Positions 1-8,019 of a DNA stretch of 32,022 nt are shown one piece after another. Each line of letters begins with the position of its first letter. Within the stretch, counting starts at the first letter, position 1. The notes below the pieces were generated by a model. That model was not told the origin of the DNA, did not search any database, and worked only from the letters and a program-made list of their open reading frames with translations. The position numbers and the translations under genes are program-made. The stretch spans positions 1-32,022 of the forward strand of contig JAPOVI010000045.1 of NCBI GenBank assembly GCA_026708265.1, given 5' to 3'. The stretch is from Acidobacteriota bacterium (GTDB lineage Bacteria > Acidobacteriota > Vicinamibacteria > Vicinamibacterales > UBA8438).

Positions 1-2
1 CG

Positions 3-581
3 GACGGATTCGACAACCTGCGCGCGCTCGTCGACCCGCGACGGCGGCGGGGGGAGGGCCGGTTCCGGGCCGCGCGGCCCCGCCACGCCGCCGGGCGATG
101 GGCCCTGCTCGCGCCGTCCGCCGACGGGTCCCGGCCCGCGCCGGAAGCGGCCGGCGGCGCCGAGGCGGCCCGCCGGCGGGCCCGAGCGGACGCCTTCGCG
201 CGGCAGTTGCTGCTCCGCTGGGGCGTGGTCTTCCGCGACCTGGTCCGCCGCGAATCTCTGATGCCGCCCTGGCGGGACGTGCTGGAGGCGTTGCGACGCC
301 TGGAAGCCCGCGGCGACGTGCGCGGAGGACGCTTCGTGGCCGGCTTCGTGGGCGAGCAGTTCGCCCGACCGGACGCGGTCGAGCTGTTGCGCGTCGTGCG
401 CCGCGAGGGTCGCTCCGGTCCGGCGGTGCGGGTCGCGGCCGCCGACCCGCTCAACCTCGCCGGCATCGTGACGCCCGGCGCACGCATCAACGCGCTGTCG
501 GGCGACACGGTGGAGCTCCTGCCGCCGGGAGAGGCGTCGCCGCACCTCGGCGGCGCCGCGGTGGCCGGCGCCGCACCCTGA
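3..581 (+). CDS. Lhr-type ATP-dependent helicase, C-terminal part (5' end outside window)
   Basis: The reading frame is open from base 3 to the stop at 579-581, so this is the last 192 codons of a gene that begins before the window. The segment containing GRWALL, then LLLRWGVVFRDL, PPWRDVLEALRRLEARG and RGGRFVAGFVGEQFA, is typical of the C-terminal domain of large bacterial Lhr-like superfamily 2 DNA helicases (about 1,500 residues). The helicase motor itself is not in view, so the assignment rests on this tail. Lhr proteins are 3'-to-5' translocases linked to DNA repair. The final 20 or so residues are Gly/Ala/Pro-rich and unconserved. A small hairpin follows the stop. Confidence 0.82.
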   Translation, partial: DGFDNLRALVDPRRRRGEGRFRAARPRHAAGRWALLAPSADGSRPAPEAAGGAEAARRRARADAFARQLLLRWGVVFRDLVRRESLMPPWRDVLEALRRLEARGDVRGGRFVAGFVGEQFARPDAVELLRVVRREGRSGPAVRVAAADPLNLAGIVTPGARINALSGDTVELLPPGEASPHLGGAAVAGAAP

Positions 582-612
582 CACCCGCCTCCCCCGGCCC
601 GGAGGCGCGCCA

Positions 613-625
613 GGGCGATTCGCCC
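613..625 (+). terminator. Short GC hairpin after the helicase gene
   Basis: GGGCG (613-617) and CGCCC (621-625) can pair around a three-base ATT loop, 32 bases after the helicase stop codon. There is no T-run, so it could be a weak or Rho-assisted terminator. It also lies just upstream of the promoter-like site for the next gene. Confidence 0.3.
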
Positions 626-640
626 GACCGGTCGCCCGTC

Positions 641-649
641 TGCTACTGT
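641..649 (+). promoter_or_regulatory. Extended -10 promoter element (TGC-TACTGT) for the M28/PDZ gene
   Basis: TGCTACTGT matches the extended -10 form TGnTAnnnT and lies 78 bases before the ATG at 728. The same TGCTAnnnT form recurs before several other genes in this window. No convincing -35 was seen, as expected for extended -10 promoters. Confidence 0.45.
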
Positions 650-668
650 GGGGGGCTTGCCCGGTCCC

Positions 669-693
669 TGCCGGCAATGCTGCGTTGCCGGCA
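669..693 (+). repeat. Inverted repeat in the 5' leader of the M28/PDZ gene
   Basis: TGCCGGCAA (669-677) and TTGCCGGCA (685-693) are perfect inverted copies around a 7-base centre. The repeat lies between the promoter-like element and the start codon. It could fold as an RNA hairpin in the leader or serve as a dyad operator; the sequence does not distinguish these. Confidence 0.5.
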
Positions 694-727
694 ACTGCGA
701 CACCGCCGACGAGACGAGGACGGAACG

Positions 728-2767
728 ATGTCACTGAGAATGGGACGCCTGCCGCTTGCCTGTGCCGCCGGACTGCTGCTGACCGGCCCGCCTCCCACCG
801 CCGGGCAGGATGCGGCGGCGCAACCGCCGCGGCTCGACACGCGGGTCATGGTGGAGCACCTGTCGGCCGACGCGCTCGAGGGCCGCATGACCGGCTCGCC
901 GGGAATCCGGATGGCGGCCGACTACATCATCGAGCAGTTCGAGACGATCGGCGCGATTCCCCTCCCGGCGCTGGCCGACTTTCGGCAGCCCTTCCGCTAC
1001 ACGGCGGGAATCGTCGATTCCGGCACCACGCTGCGGATCGAGGGCGAGGAGATCTCCATCGGGCCGGGGGGCGGGTGGGAGCTGCTCGCGGAGCAGGTCA
1101 CGTCCGACTCCGCGGAGTCGAGGGTCACCGCTCGGGGCAGCGTCGTGGTCACCGTTTCCTCACGCGAGGAGCCCGGAGTGCCGCCGGCGCCGGGTTTCCC
1201 GGCACCGCCGGATCCTCCCGCGCCGCCCGGGTCCCCCGGGGCGGCCGCGGCCGTGCCCCCGCCACCGCGCGCCGAGGAGGGCCCCGCCGTGCGGGCGCTG
1301 TCGTTCTCGGAGTCGGGCACCGTGGAGGGGCCCCTCGTCTTCGCGGGCTACGGACTCACCGTACCGGAGACGGATGACTTCGGTTACGACAGCTACGCGA
1401 CGCTCGATGTCACCGACAAGATTGTGGTGGTGCTCCGCTACTTCCCCGAGGATACCGAGGGAGAGCTCCGCGCGACGCTGGCGCGCTACGCCGGGCTCCG
1501 CTACAAGGCGACTGCCGCGCGCGAACGGGGTGCGAGGGGGCTCATCGTGATCACCGGGCCGCGCTCCCCGAACGCGGGGGCGCTGGTCCCCCTTCGATTC
1601 GACACGGCGGTGAGCGATTCGGGGATCGTCGCCGCGACCGTGAACGGAGCCCTGGGGGCGGCGATCATCGAGAGCGCCGGCCGGCCCCTCGAAGAAGTGC
1701 AGGCCTCCTTCGACAGCGCCAACCCGCACGTGGCCGGGTTCGACCTGCCGCTCGAGGCGACCCTCGACGTGCGGGTCGAGAAGCGGGAGGCGACAGGGCA
1801 CAACGTCATCGGCTATCTGCCGCCGACCGGCGGCGTCGCGGCGGAAGGGCCGTACGTCCTGCTCGGCGCGCACTACGATCACCTCGGCTACGGCCGTGGC
1901 GGCGACTCGCTGGCGCGCGGCGACGAGGCGGGTGAGATCCACAACGGCGCGGACGACAACGCCTCGGGCGTGGCCGTGGTGCTTGCGGCCGGCGCCCGGC
2001 TGGCGTCGGCGGAGCGCAACCGCGGCGTCATCCTGGCCCTGTGGTCGGGCGAGGAGCTCGGGCTGCTCGGGTCGGCGGATTTCGTCGCGCAGGCGCCGGT
2101 GCCGATGGACGACATCGCCGCCTACCTGAACTTCGACATGGTCGGCCGCCTGCGGAACAATTCACTGTCGCTGCAAGCGACCGGCAGCAGCTCGATCTGG
2201 ACCGACCTGGTCACGGAGCTCAACGAACGGACGGGATTCGACCTGTCGCTCGTCCCCGATCCCTACCTCCCGACCGACGTCCGGAGCCTCAACGCGGCGG
2301 AGGTGCCGAGCCTCAACTTCTTCACCGGGAGCCACGAGGACTACCACCGGCCGACGGACGACGCCCACACGCTCAACTACGAGGGCCTCGACCGCATCGT
2401 CGAGCTCGCCACGGCGGTGACCGCCGACCTGCTGGCCCGTCCGGAGGCGCCCGACTTCCTCCGGGTGGAGGAGGTCCAGCAACGCGGCGGCGGGGCGACG
2501 ATGCGGATCTTCACGGGGACGATCCCGGACTACTCGCAGGACGTCGAGGGGCTGGCGATCTCGGGCGTGGTCGGGGGCGGCCCCGCCGACGAGGCCGGGC
2601 TCGCGGGCGGCGACGTCATCGTCGGGCTCGCGGGCCGGACGGTCACCAACATCTACGACTACATGTACGCGCTCGACCTGCTGAAGGTCGGCGAGCCGGT
2701 GGAGGTGATCGTCCTGCGTTCGGGCGAGCGGATCGTGCTGGAGCTCGTGCCCCGGGTCCGGGACTAG
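728..2767 (+). CDS. Secreted M28 family zinc peptidase with PA insert and C-terminal PDZ domain
   Basis: Predicted exported aminopeptidase of 679 residues. The ATG at 728 gives a signal peptide (Arg, hydrophobic stretch to about residue 25, then AGQDA), so the longer open frame upstream is not used. M28 zinc ligands are all present: H382 in GAHYDHLG, D410 in ADDN, E442/E443 in SGEE, D470 in NFDMVG and H540 in DYHRPTDD. A protease-associated (PA) type domain lies between the N-terminal part and the catalytic core, and carries a Pro/Ala-rich low-complexity insert around residues 150-185. A PDZ domain fills about residues 600-675 and probably binds substrate or partner C-termini. It should hydrolyse peptides in the periplasm or outside the cell; the substrate is unknown. 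A second M28 gene lies at 30227-31942 but lacks the PDZ domain. Confidence 0.9.
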   Translation: MSLRMGRLPLACAAGLLLTGPPPTAGQDAAAQPPRLDTRVMVEHLSADALEGRMTGSPGIRMAADYIIEQFETIGAIPLPALADFRQPFRYTAGIVDSGTTLRIEGEEISIGPGGGWELLAEQVTSDSAESRVTARGSVVVTVSSREEPGVPPAPGFPAPPDPPAPPGSPGAAAAVPPPPRAEEGPAVRALSFSESGTVEGPLVFAGYGLTVPETDDFGYDSYATLDVTDKIVVVLRYFPEDTEGELRATLARYAGLRYKATAARERGARGLIVITGPRSPNAGALVPLRFDTAVSDSGIVAATVNGALGAAIIESAGRPLEEVQASFDSANPHVAGFDLPLEATLDVRVEKREATGHNVIGYLPPTGGVAAEGPYVLLGAHYDHLGYGRGGDSLARGDEAGEIHNGADDNASGVAVVLAAGARLASAERNRGVILALWSGEELGLLGSADFVAQAPVPMDDIAAYLNFDMVGRLRNNSLSLQATGSSSIWTDLVTELNERTGFDLSLVPDPYLPTDVRSLNAAEVPSLNFFTGSHEDYHRPTDDAHTLNYEGLDRIVELATAVTADLLARPEAPDFLRVEEVQQRGGGATMRIFTGTIPDYSQDVEGLAISGVVGGGPADEAGLAGGDVIVGLAGRTVTNIYDYMYALDLLKVGEPVEVIVLRSGERIVLELVPRVRD

Positions 2768-2792
2768 CGCTGGAACCCGTGCCGGCTGACGG

Positions 2793-2801
2793 TGCTACGA
2801 T
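2793..2801 (+). promoter_or_regulatory. Extended -10 element (TGC-TACGAT) for the small coiled-coil gene
   Basis: TGCTACGAT ends 12 bases before the ATG at 2814. Transcription would begin about five bases before the start codon, giving an almost leaderless message. GGGAG at 2802-2806 could act as a ribosome site only if transcription starts further upstream. Confidence 0.45.
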
Positions 2802-2813
2802 GGGAGCGGCGCG

Positions 2814-3062
2814 ATGACCGGCGACACGAAGTGGTTGACCGGAACCGGTGTGGTCCTCGCCGGGCTGCTCGGCGGGCTTCTGTCCGCGCAGATCCAGGGC
2901 GTGAACACCAGTCTGAGCGGTCGAATGGAGCGGCTGGAGAACCGGTTCGACGGCCTGGACGAACGCCTCCGGAACGTGGAGATCACTCTGGGGAAGGTGG
3001 ACCAGAGACTGCTGACGATCGAGCGCGTCGTGCTCCCCGGCAACGAGCAGCCCGGAGAGTGA
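2814..3062 (+). CDS. Small membrane-anchored coiled-coil protein
   Basis: An 82-residue hypothetical protein. One hydrophobic helix (about residues 8-25, GTGVVLAGLLGGLLSA) is followed by a heptad-like segment from about 32 to 75 (MERLENRFDGLDERLRNVE) that should form a coiled coil. The layout resembles small XhlA-like or hemolysin-type membrane proteins and many uncharacterised bacterial proteins. No catalytic residues are seen. It probably tethers or oligomerises at the inner membrane. It stands alone between the M28 gene and the convergent redoxin gene, 33 bases away. Confidence 0.65.
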   Translation: MTGDTKWLTGTGVVLAGLLGGLLSAQIQGVNTSLSGRMERLENRFDGLDERLRNVEITLGKVDQRLLTIERVVLPGNEQPGE

Positions 3063-3095
3063 CACCTCCCGCCTGCATCGCGGCCGCTCCAACCG

Positions 3096-3674
3096 CTACG
3101 CGAAGTAGTCGGGCTCGTTGCCCGGCTTCCACTTGATGTTGCAGCCGATGCTCGGGCGCTGATCGCCGGTGGGGCGCTGGCCGGCGGCGACGGTATCGAC
3201 GGCGGCCCGCAGGTCGCGCCCGGTGACCGCGGTGTCGTTCTCGGGCCGGCTGTCGTCGAACTGCCCCCGGTAGGCCAGCCGGAGCGCGGCGTCGAAGACG
3301 AAGAAGTCGGGGGTGCACGCGGCCCGGTACGCCTTCGCCACCTCCTGCGTGGCGTCGATCAGGTAGGGGAAGCCGTAGCCGAACTCGGCGACGTCGCGGG
3401 CCATAGCCTCCGGCCCGTCCTCGGGGTGGGCGGCGGCGTCGTTGGAGTTGATGCCGATCACCGCCACCTCTCGCGCCTGGTACTCCTGCGCGAACTCCGC
3501 GAGCGCCGTCTTCAGGTGCTTCACGTAGGGGCAGTGGTTGCACAGGAAGACGATGACGGTGGCCGGGGCGCCGGCGAACTCCGCCAGCGCCACGCGGTTC
3601 CCGAGGGCGTCGGGAAGCGTGAAGTCGGGGGCGCGGGTCCCCAGGGCGAGCATCGTCGAGGGCGTGAGGACCAT
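3096..3674 (-). CDS. Thioredoxin-like (AhpC/TSA-type) redoxin
   Basis: A cytoplasmic thioredoxin-fold protein of 192 residues if translated from the ATG at 3674. The family hallmark MVLTPSTMLALGTRAPDF begins there; an alternative ATG at 3653 would lose seven residues. GAPATVIVFLCNHCPYVKH holds the redox pair C45-N-H-C48, followed by the AVIGINSND strand and a cis-Pro region TPDFFVF. This subgroup of AhpC/TSA proteins is common next to metabolic genes, and its physiological partner is generally not known. A thiol-disulfide or peroxide reductase role is inferred. It is 74 bases downstream of the beta-propeller pair on the same strand, separated by a strong hairpin, so it may be only partly co-transcribed. 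Confidence 0.87.
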   Translation of the reverse strand: MVLTPSTMLALGTRAPDFTLPDALGNRVALAEFAGAPATVIVFLCNHCPYVKHLKTALAEFAQEYQAREVAVIGINSNDAAAHPEDGPEAMARDVAEFGYGFPYLIDATQEVAKAYRAACTPDFFVFDAALRLAYRGQFDDSRPENDTAVTGRDLRAAVDTVAAGQRPTGDQRPSIGCNIKWKPGNEPDYFA

Positions 3675-3685
3675 GGGCTTCCCGG

Positions 3686-3720
3686 GCGGCAGGCGGCTCG
3701 ACGAGCGCGCCGCCTGCCGC
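3686..3720 (-). terminator. Strong 12-bp hairpin between the propeller operon and the redoxin gene
   Basis: GCGGCAGGCGGC (3686-3697) and GCCGCCTGCCGC (3709-3720) are perfect inverted copies with an 11-base loop. On the minus strand it follows the stop of the beta-propeller gene (3749) and precedes the redoxin start (3674). It has no T-tract. It may be an attenuating terminator, an mRNA-stabilising 3' end, or a structured leader of the redoxin message. Confidence 0.5.
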
Positions 3721-3748
3721 GAAGGTAGCAAGAGCTAGGCGCAGGCTC

Positions 3749-5197
3749 CTAGAACGGATCCGACTGGGCGCCCTCCTGGAAGGCCCAGATGCGATTGCGG
3801 GTCAGGATGTAGAGCACGCCGTCCTTGGCGACCGGCGTGCAGTAGACGGCGGCCCCGAGGTTGTACTCCCCGATGACCTCCATCTCCTTTCCGGCGCGCA
3901 GCACGACCACGTCGCCGTCCTCGTCGCCGAGGAACACCTTGCCGTCGGCGACGAACGGCGAGCCCCAGACCGCGGCGAAGGTGTCGTAGGTCCAGAACTC
4001 CTCGCCGGTCTGCGGATCGAGCGCATGCAGGAAGCCGGAGAGGCTGGGGATGTAGAGCACGCCGTCCGCGATGGCGGCGGTCGACATGGTGCGGTAGAAG
4101 TCCTCCCCGCCCCGGTGCCATACGGCATGCGTGTCGGTGACGTCGCCGCTGCCGGTGGCGTCGATCACCCAGAAGTGGCCGGGCGCCTCGCCGTGCTCCG
4201 GATCCTGGCCGACGCCGATGTAGACCTTGTCGTCGTAGATGACCGGGGTGGACAGGATGTTGTTCCGGGTGCCGCGGCCGCCGAGGATCCACTCGGAGTC
4301 CTCGGGATTGCAGTCGAACTCCCAGAGGAGCTCGCCCGTGGCGGGATCGAGGCTGTAGACGACGCCGTTCCCGCCCGCGAAGATGACCTGCGGGCGCCCG
4401 TCGATCACGCCGTAGGCGGGGTTCGTCCAGGCCCCGTGCAGCACGTTCTCGCCCACCGGGTTGCTCTCCCACAGCAGCTCGCCGGTGTTCTTGTCGAGGG
4501 CGATGAAGTCGGGAGAGAAGGGCGACGGGATGTTCACGTGCCCCTCGTCGACCCCGTTGCTGGTCACCGTGTAGAGCACGTCGCCGATGATGAGCGGCGA
4601 TCCGGTGGCGAGGTTGTGGGGGAAGACGTCGAGCTCGCCGATCATGTCGTAGGACCAGACGATGTCGCCGGCGATGGGCCCGGTGTCCTCCTCGTCCAGG
4701 AACGGCCCGGCATTGCCGTCGGCAAAGCCCCTGGCATCGAGGCAGACGACCTGGGCCTCGTTCGAGACGTACCAGATGCGGTCGCCCTCCATGAACGCCG
4801 TCGAGCAGACTCCCTGCAGCGGCCAGTCGTTCACGCGCCCCGCCGAGAGCTTGGGATGGACCATCTGCCAGATGAACTCTCCGGTGTCGGCGGCGAACGC
4901 CATGACGACGCCCTTGTCGCCCTCGATGGACGGGTCGCGGCGGCCCTCGTTGTTCGTGCCGACGTAGACGCGGCCGTTGGCGACGACCGGGCCGCCGTAG
5001 GCCTGCGAGCCGACCGGCTGGGACCAGAGGACGTTCATCCCGGTGTCGGCGTCCCACTCGCCGACGATGCCGGTCTCGTCGGACACCATGTTGCGGGACG
5101 GCGAGTTGCCGAACATCGCGACATCCTGGGCGGATGCCGTCGTGGCCGTGGTCGCCGCCAGCGCGGCGGCCGCGAGGGTCAATCCGTGTCGAGTCAT
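3749..5197 (-). CDS. Exported PQQ-like beta-propeller protein (single domain)
   Basis: A 482-residue protein with a signal peptide (residues 1-24, cleavage near TASAQD). The remainder is a series of PQQ/BamB-like blades, with repeats of the type ALDPQTGEEFWTYDT, GVLYIPSLSGFLHALD and NTGELLWESNP. The quinoprotein fold is clear. Vicinal cysteines and cytochrome c motifs of true alcohol dehydrogenases are not visible, so PQQ binding and dehydrogenase activity are unproven; a scaffold or binding role is also possible. Its ATG overlaps the stop of the upstream propeller gene in an ATGA, so the two are translationally coupled and probably work together in the periplasm. Confidence 0.85.
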   Translation of the reverse strand: MTRHGLTLAAAALAATTATTASAQDVAMFGNSPSRNMVSDETGIVGEWDADTGMNVLWSQPVGSQAYGGPVVANGRVYVGTNNEGRRDPSIEGDKGVVMAFAADTGEFIWQMVHPKLSAGRVNDWPLQGVCSTAFMEGDRIWYVSNEAQVVCLDARGFADGNAGPFLDEEDTGPIAGDIVWSYDMIGELDVFPHNLATGSPLIIGDVLYTVTSNGVDEGHVNIPSPFSPDFIALDKNTGELLWESNPVGENVLHGAWTNPAYGVIDGRPQVIFAGGNGVVYSLDPATGELLWEFDCNPEDSEWILGGRGTRNNILSTPVIYDDKVYIGVGQDPEHGEAPGHFWVIDATGSGDVTDTHAVWHRGGEDFYRTMSTAAIADGVLYIPSLSGFLHALDPQTGEEFWTYDTFAAVWGSPFVADGKVFLGDEDGDVVVLRAGKEMEVIGEYNLGAAVYCTPVAKDGVLYILTRNRIWAFQEGAQSDPF

Positions 5198-7401
5198 CGG
5201 TTCTCCATCACGCGGACGTTGTCGTAGTAGATGTCGATCGGCGAGTAGCCGATGAGGCCCGGGCTGCCGTTCCGCACCGGTTCGGGGTCCTCGACCGTCA
5301 CCGTCCACTCGTCGGGCTCCGGGTCGCCGCGCGGCCAGACCTTGCCGCGGACGACGGCCCGATCCTCGTCGGCGTCGACGCGCAGCTTGAGGGTGTACCA
5401 GGCGTCGGGCTCCCACGCGAACGGGAAGCGCTGCGCCATGCGCAGCTCGGCCGCCCACGAGCGGACCTCGATGCGCTGGTGGTTGCCCTGCAGGTCCATC
5501 GTGTAGCCGGCGTTGATGAGGCCGATGTCGGGGCGCCGGCGGCCGCGCTGGGTGGACATGACGTCGGCCTGAACGGTGTAGCCGGACATGTAGGAGGGCC
5601 CGATGTAGATCGCGTGCCGGTGGATCCCGGTGCGGGACGCCCCCTTGCGGAAGAGTTGCTCGCCGCCTTCGTCGACCACCTGGAGGCTGCCGCCGCCTCC
5701 GATCCAGTGCGCCGGCCGACCGTTCTCGAACGTCTCGGTCCAGGGAAGCGGCGAGAAGACCCGGATGCGGGCCGCGGCCGAGACGTCGCCGACCGTGGCG
5801 ACCACGCGGCCCGTCTGGTTGGTCGCGTCCGGCGGCGACGTGAACTCGCCGTTCACGCGCAGGCGGGACGCTCCGAGCCCATCCAGCGTCCAGACCGCGT
5901 CCTGCGGACCCAGCGCCCGGCCGTTGGCGTCGAACCCCAGCACGCTGAAGCGGACCGGCTGCCCGGCCGCCGCGATCACTTCCGCGGGTACGACCTGAAT
6001 GCTCGCGACGACGCCGTCGGGAGCCGTTTCCTCGGCGAGCGGCGGCGTGGCGGCGGGCTGCGGGTCGAACGGCGCGTCGGGGTCGCCGATGCAGTAGATG
6101 CCCGACTCGGCCGTCACGTAGAGGCGGCCGTAGGCGGATGCGAACGAGCCGTAGATCTCCGCGTAGCGGCCGTCGGCCACCTCGAGCTCGTCGTGGTCGA
6201 GCTCGGTCGCGCCGTCGTCCGCCGGCTCCAGGATCCGCACGTTGCCGTTCACCTCGGTGATGAAGAGCTTGCCGTCGGCCCAGACGGGGGAGGACTTGCC
6301 GACCGTCCCCACGCTCTGCTCCCACAGCACGGTTCCGTCGGCGGCCTCGATGGCGAACAGATTGGCGGAGTTGTCGATGACGTAGAGCCGGCCGTCCTTG
6401 AGAAGCGGCGACGAGAATCCGACCTGCAGATCGTCGATGCGCCAGCGCTCACCGGTTGCGGTGATGTCGCCTTCGCCGGTCGCGTCGATGGCCACCACGC
6501 GGCCCATCGTGCCCCGGTCGACGTTCTCCTCGCTGTGCGCGACGTATACCGTCGTGCCGTCGATGACGGGAGAGACGTTGATGCCGCGCTGGCTCAGGCG
6601 GAACTCCCACACCTTGCTCCCGGTGCGCGCCTGGAGGGCGTAGATGTGCCCGTCGGCGTTCCCGTCGATGATCAGGCGCTGGCCGTTCACCACGGCGACA
6701 ATCGGAACGGACTGGGTGTTCATGTCCGCGGGCCGCCCACCGGGCGTGGAGATCCACCGGATGCGCCCGTTCGCCTTGTCGAACGCGACGTAACGATGTG
6801 TCGGCGGCCCTCCGAGGTCGCCCCAGATCGAACCGATCACGCCGAGGATCAGCCGGTCCTCGTCGATGATCGGGGTCGACGTCCTTCCGCCGTAGCCCGA
6901 CGCGCGCCCGAGGTCCTCGGCGAGCCGCCAGCTCCAGACGATTGCTCCGTCGCGATCGAAGCAGTGAAGGTGGCCGTCGATGTTCATCGCGTAGAGGTAG
7001 CCCGTCTCCGGGTCCCCCGTCACGCTTCCCCAGCCGACACGGTTGAACGGGACCGTGGTGTTGAGGATGCTGAAGCTGTGCTCCCACAGCTTCGTGCCGT
7101 CCTCGGCGTTCCAGCAGGTGACGATCTCCTTCTTGGAGACGCCGTCGCCGATGCGGCCGTTGGCACAGACCCGACCGTCGAAGACGGCAGGGGTGGAACG
7201 ACCGATGTACTCCTGGAACCAGATGAGGTTGTCCCCGTCGACCGACCAGCTCGACACGAGCCCGGTGTCGGCGGAGACCCCGGTCTGGGCCCGGCCGCGC
7301 CAGCTCGGCCAGTCCTGCGCCTGCGCGGAGCCGGCGAGGAGCGCCGCGCACAGAACCAGGAGCGCCACGCGCGCGGCGGCGCCGTGATTCGCCTTGGTCA
7401 T
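5194..7401 (-). CDS. Exported PQQ-like beta-propeller protein with C-terminal concanavalin-like domain
   Basis: A 735-residue periplasmic or secreted protein. The ATG at 7401 is chosen because it gives a clean signal peptide (AAARVALLVLCAALLAGSAQAQ) and has AGAGAGG-like ribosome site AGAGAGG at 7408-7414, six bases upstream. The frame stays open further upstream but carries no signal. Residues about 24-480 form a PQQ-type beta-propeller beginning with DWPSWRG, with blades such as YLYAMNIDGHLHCFD and GKLFITEVNGNVRIL. A linker around 490-590 looks Ig-like (VVPAEVIAAAGQPVRFSVLG). The last 150 residues resemble the LamG/3-keto-disaccharide-hydrolase-like jelly-roll fold (TETFENGRPAHW, YIGPSYMSGYTVQADVM). 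A sugar or polymer ligand is inferred. First gene of the pair with 3749-5197. Confidence 0.85.
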   Translation of the reverse strand: MTKANHGAAARVALLVLCAALLAGSAQAQDWPSWRGRAQTGVSADTGLVSSWSVDGDNLIWFQEYIGRSTPAVFDGRVCANGRIGDGVSKKEIVTCWNAEDGTKLWEHSFSILNTTVPFNRVGWGSVTGDPETGYLYAMNIDGHLHCFDRDGAIVWSWRLAEDLGRASGYGGRTSTPIIDEDRLILGVIGSIWGDLGGPPTHRYVAFDKANGRIRWISTPGGRPADMNTQSVPIVAVVNGQRLIIDGNADGHIYALQARTGSKVWEFRLSQRGINVSPVIDGTTVYVAHSEENVDRGTMGRVVAIDATGEGDITATGERWRIDDLQVGFSSPLLKDGRLYVIDNSANLFAIEAADGTVLWEQSVGTVGKSSPVWADGKLFITEVNGNVRILEPADDGATELDHDELEVADGRYAEIYGSFASAYGRLYVTAESGIYCIGDPDAPFDPQPAATPPLAEETAPDGVVASIQVVPAEVIAAAGQPVRFSVLGFDANGRALGPQDAVWTLDGLGASRLRVNGEFTSPPDATNQTGRVVATVGDVSAAARIRVFSPLPWTETFENGRPAHWIGGGGSLQVVDEGGEQLFRKGASRTGIHRHAIYIGPSYMSGYTVQADVMSTQRGRRRPDIGLINAGYTMDLQGNHQRIEVRSWAAELRMAQRFPFAWEPDAWYTLKLRVDADEDRAVVRGKVWPRGDPEPDEWTVTVEDPEPVRNGSPGLIGYSPIDIYYDNVRVMENR

Positions 7402-7407
7402 CCCGAA

Positions 7408-7414
7408 CCTCTCT
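7408..7414 (-). promoter_or_regulatory. Ribosome binding site of the large propeller gene
   Basis: AGAGAGG on the minus strand lies six bases before the ATG at 7401. It decides this start over the longer open frame that continues to about 7617. Confidence 0.55.
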
Positions 7415-7447
7415 GAGATGGAGTAACCGGACCCGTAGCAGCCGTAG

Positions 7448-7456
7448 ATCTTAGCA
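7448..7456 (-). promoter_or_regulatory. Extended -10 promoter (TGC-TAAGAT) for the propeller operon
   Basis: On the minus strand, TGCTAAGAT ends 46 bases before the ATG at 7401 and matches TGnTAnnnT. It would drive 5194-7401 and, by overlap, 3749-5197. Confidence 0.5.
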
Positions 7457-7652
7457 CGCGGGGGGTCACGGGCCGGCCGTTTGGCGGACAACCCCCCCGC
7501 GGTGTAGGATCGCGCCGCCCCATACTGAGACTCGATCTCATGCAGCGCGGCATCCCGGGCCGCCGTGACACGGCGCGGCGCCCGGCAGCGGGCGAGGGCG
7601 TGGCCGCGATCCGGCATGGTGCGAGCGGTACGCTACGCGGGACGGACCGAAA

Positions 7653-7964
7653 ATGCGGATAGTCGAACGCATGCGAAGACGCTGGGGCGTCGGGCCGGTG
7701 GGTGTGGTCGCCATTCTTGCGGCGTTCGCCCTGGCCGGCATGACGACGCTGTGGGTGAAGGGGCCGGTCATGAGCTTCCTGCTCCCCTCCATCGCCCCGG
7801 GGTGGCTGCAGTGGGCCATCTACCTGATCATCATGCTGCCTGTCTACCAGCTTCTCCTGTTGGGGTACGGCGCGTTGCTCGGGCAGTTCGACTTCTTCTG
7901 GAGCAAGCTGCGGGTCCTCGGCCGGCTGATCGCCCGCCGCGCGGCCGGCGCCTCGTCGAGTTGA
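7653..7964 (+). CDS. Small two-helix membrane protein (DUF6787-like)
   Basis: A 103-residue protein with a basic start (RMRRRWGVGPVGV), one membrane helix at about 16-32 and a second at about 50-74 (WLQWAIYLIIMLPVYQLLLLGYG). The following GQFDFFWSKLRVLGRL is a conserved-looking cytoplasmic tail. From memory this pattern fits a family named DUF6787; no function is known. The ATG at 7653 is used, although an in-frame ATG at 7671 is possible and neither has a clear ribosome site. It is divergent from the propeller operon, and a terminator-like hairpin overlaps its stop codon. Confidence 0.72.
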   Translation: MRIVERMRRRWGVGPVGVVAILAAFALAGMTTLWVKGPVMSFLLPSIAPGWLQWAIYLIIMLPVYQLLLLGYGALLGQFDFFWSKLRVLGRLIARRAAGASSS

Positions 7965-7981
7965 CGGGGCGTCGCCCCGTC
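7963..7981 (+). terminator. Hairpin at the end of the small membrane protein gene
   Basis: GACGGGGC (7963-7970) and GCCCCGTC (7974-7981) pair around a three-base loop. The stem starts in the TGA stop codon. It lies between convergent genes and may terminate from both sides, though no T-run follows. Confidence 0.5.
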
Positions 7982-8019
7982 CCGCCCCCGCGGAACCGCG
8001 TCTCGTCCCCGGGCCGCGG

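Noticed and set aside
98-727. A long plus-strand open frame running into the M28/PDZ gene, giving an 889-residue protein
   Set aside because: Its first 210 codons are Arg/Gly/Pro-rich and lie out of frame over the helicase gene, which has real family matches. The signal peptide begins at 728.
3749-6325. An 858-codon minus-strand frame joining the two propeller genes
   Set aside because: Upstream of 5197 it is the wrong frame of the large propeller gene; the signal peptide and ATGA overlap fix separate starts.
5134-7416. A 760-codon plus-strand frame opposite the propeller genes
   Set aside because: It is an antisense frame created by high GC; Val/Asp/Arg/Ala-rich with no domain. Similar antisense frames at 4025-5227, 12662-14116, 14582-16894, 27125-30079 and 29014-32020 were dropped for the same reason.
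7500-7540. A TGTAGGAT promoter and TGAGA/TCTCA dyad in the propeller/DUF6787 gap
   Set aside because: The -10-like site lies over 140 bases from the plus-strand gene and the dyad is only 5 bp; too weak to list as features.
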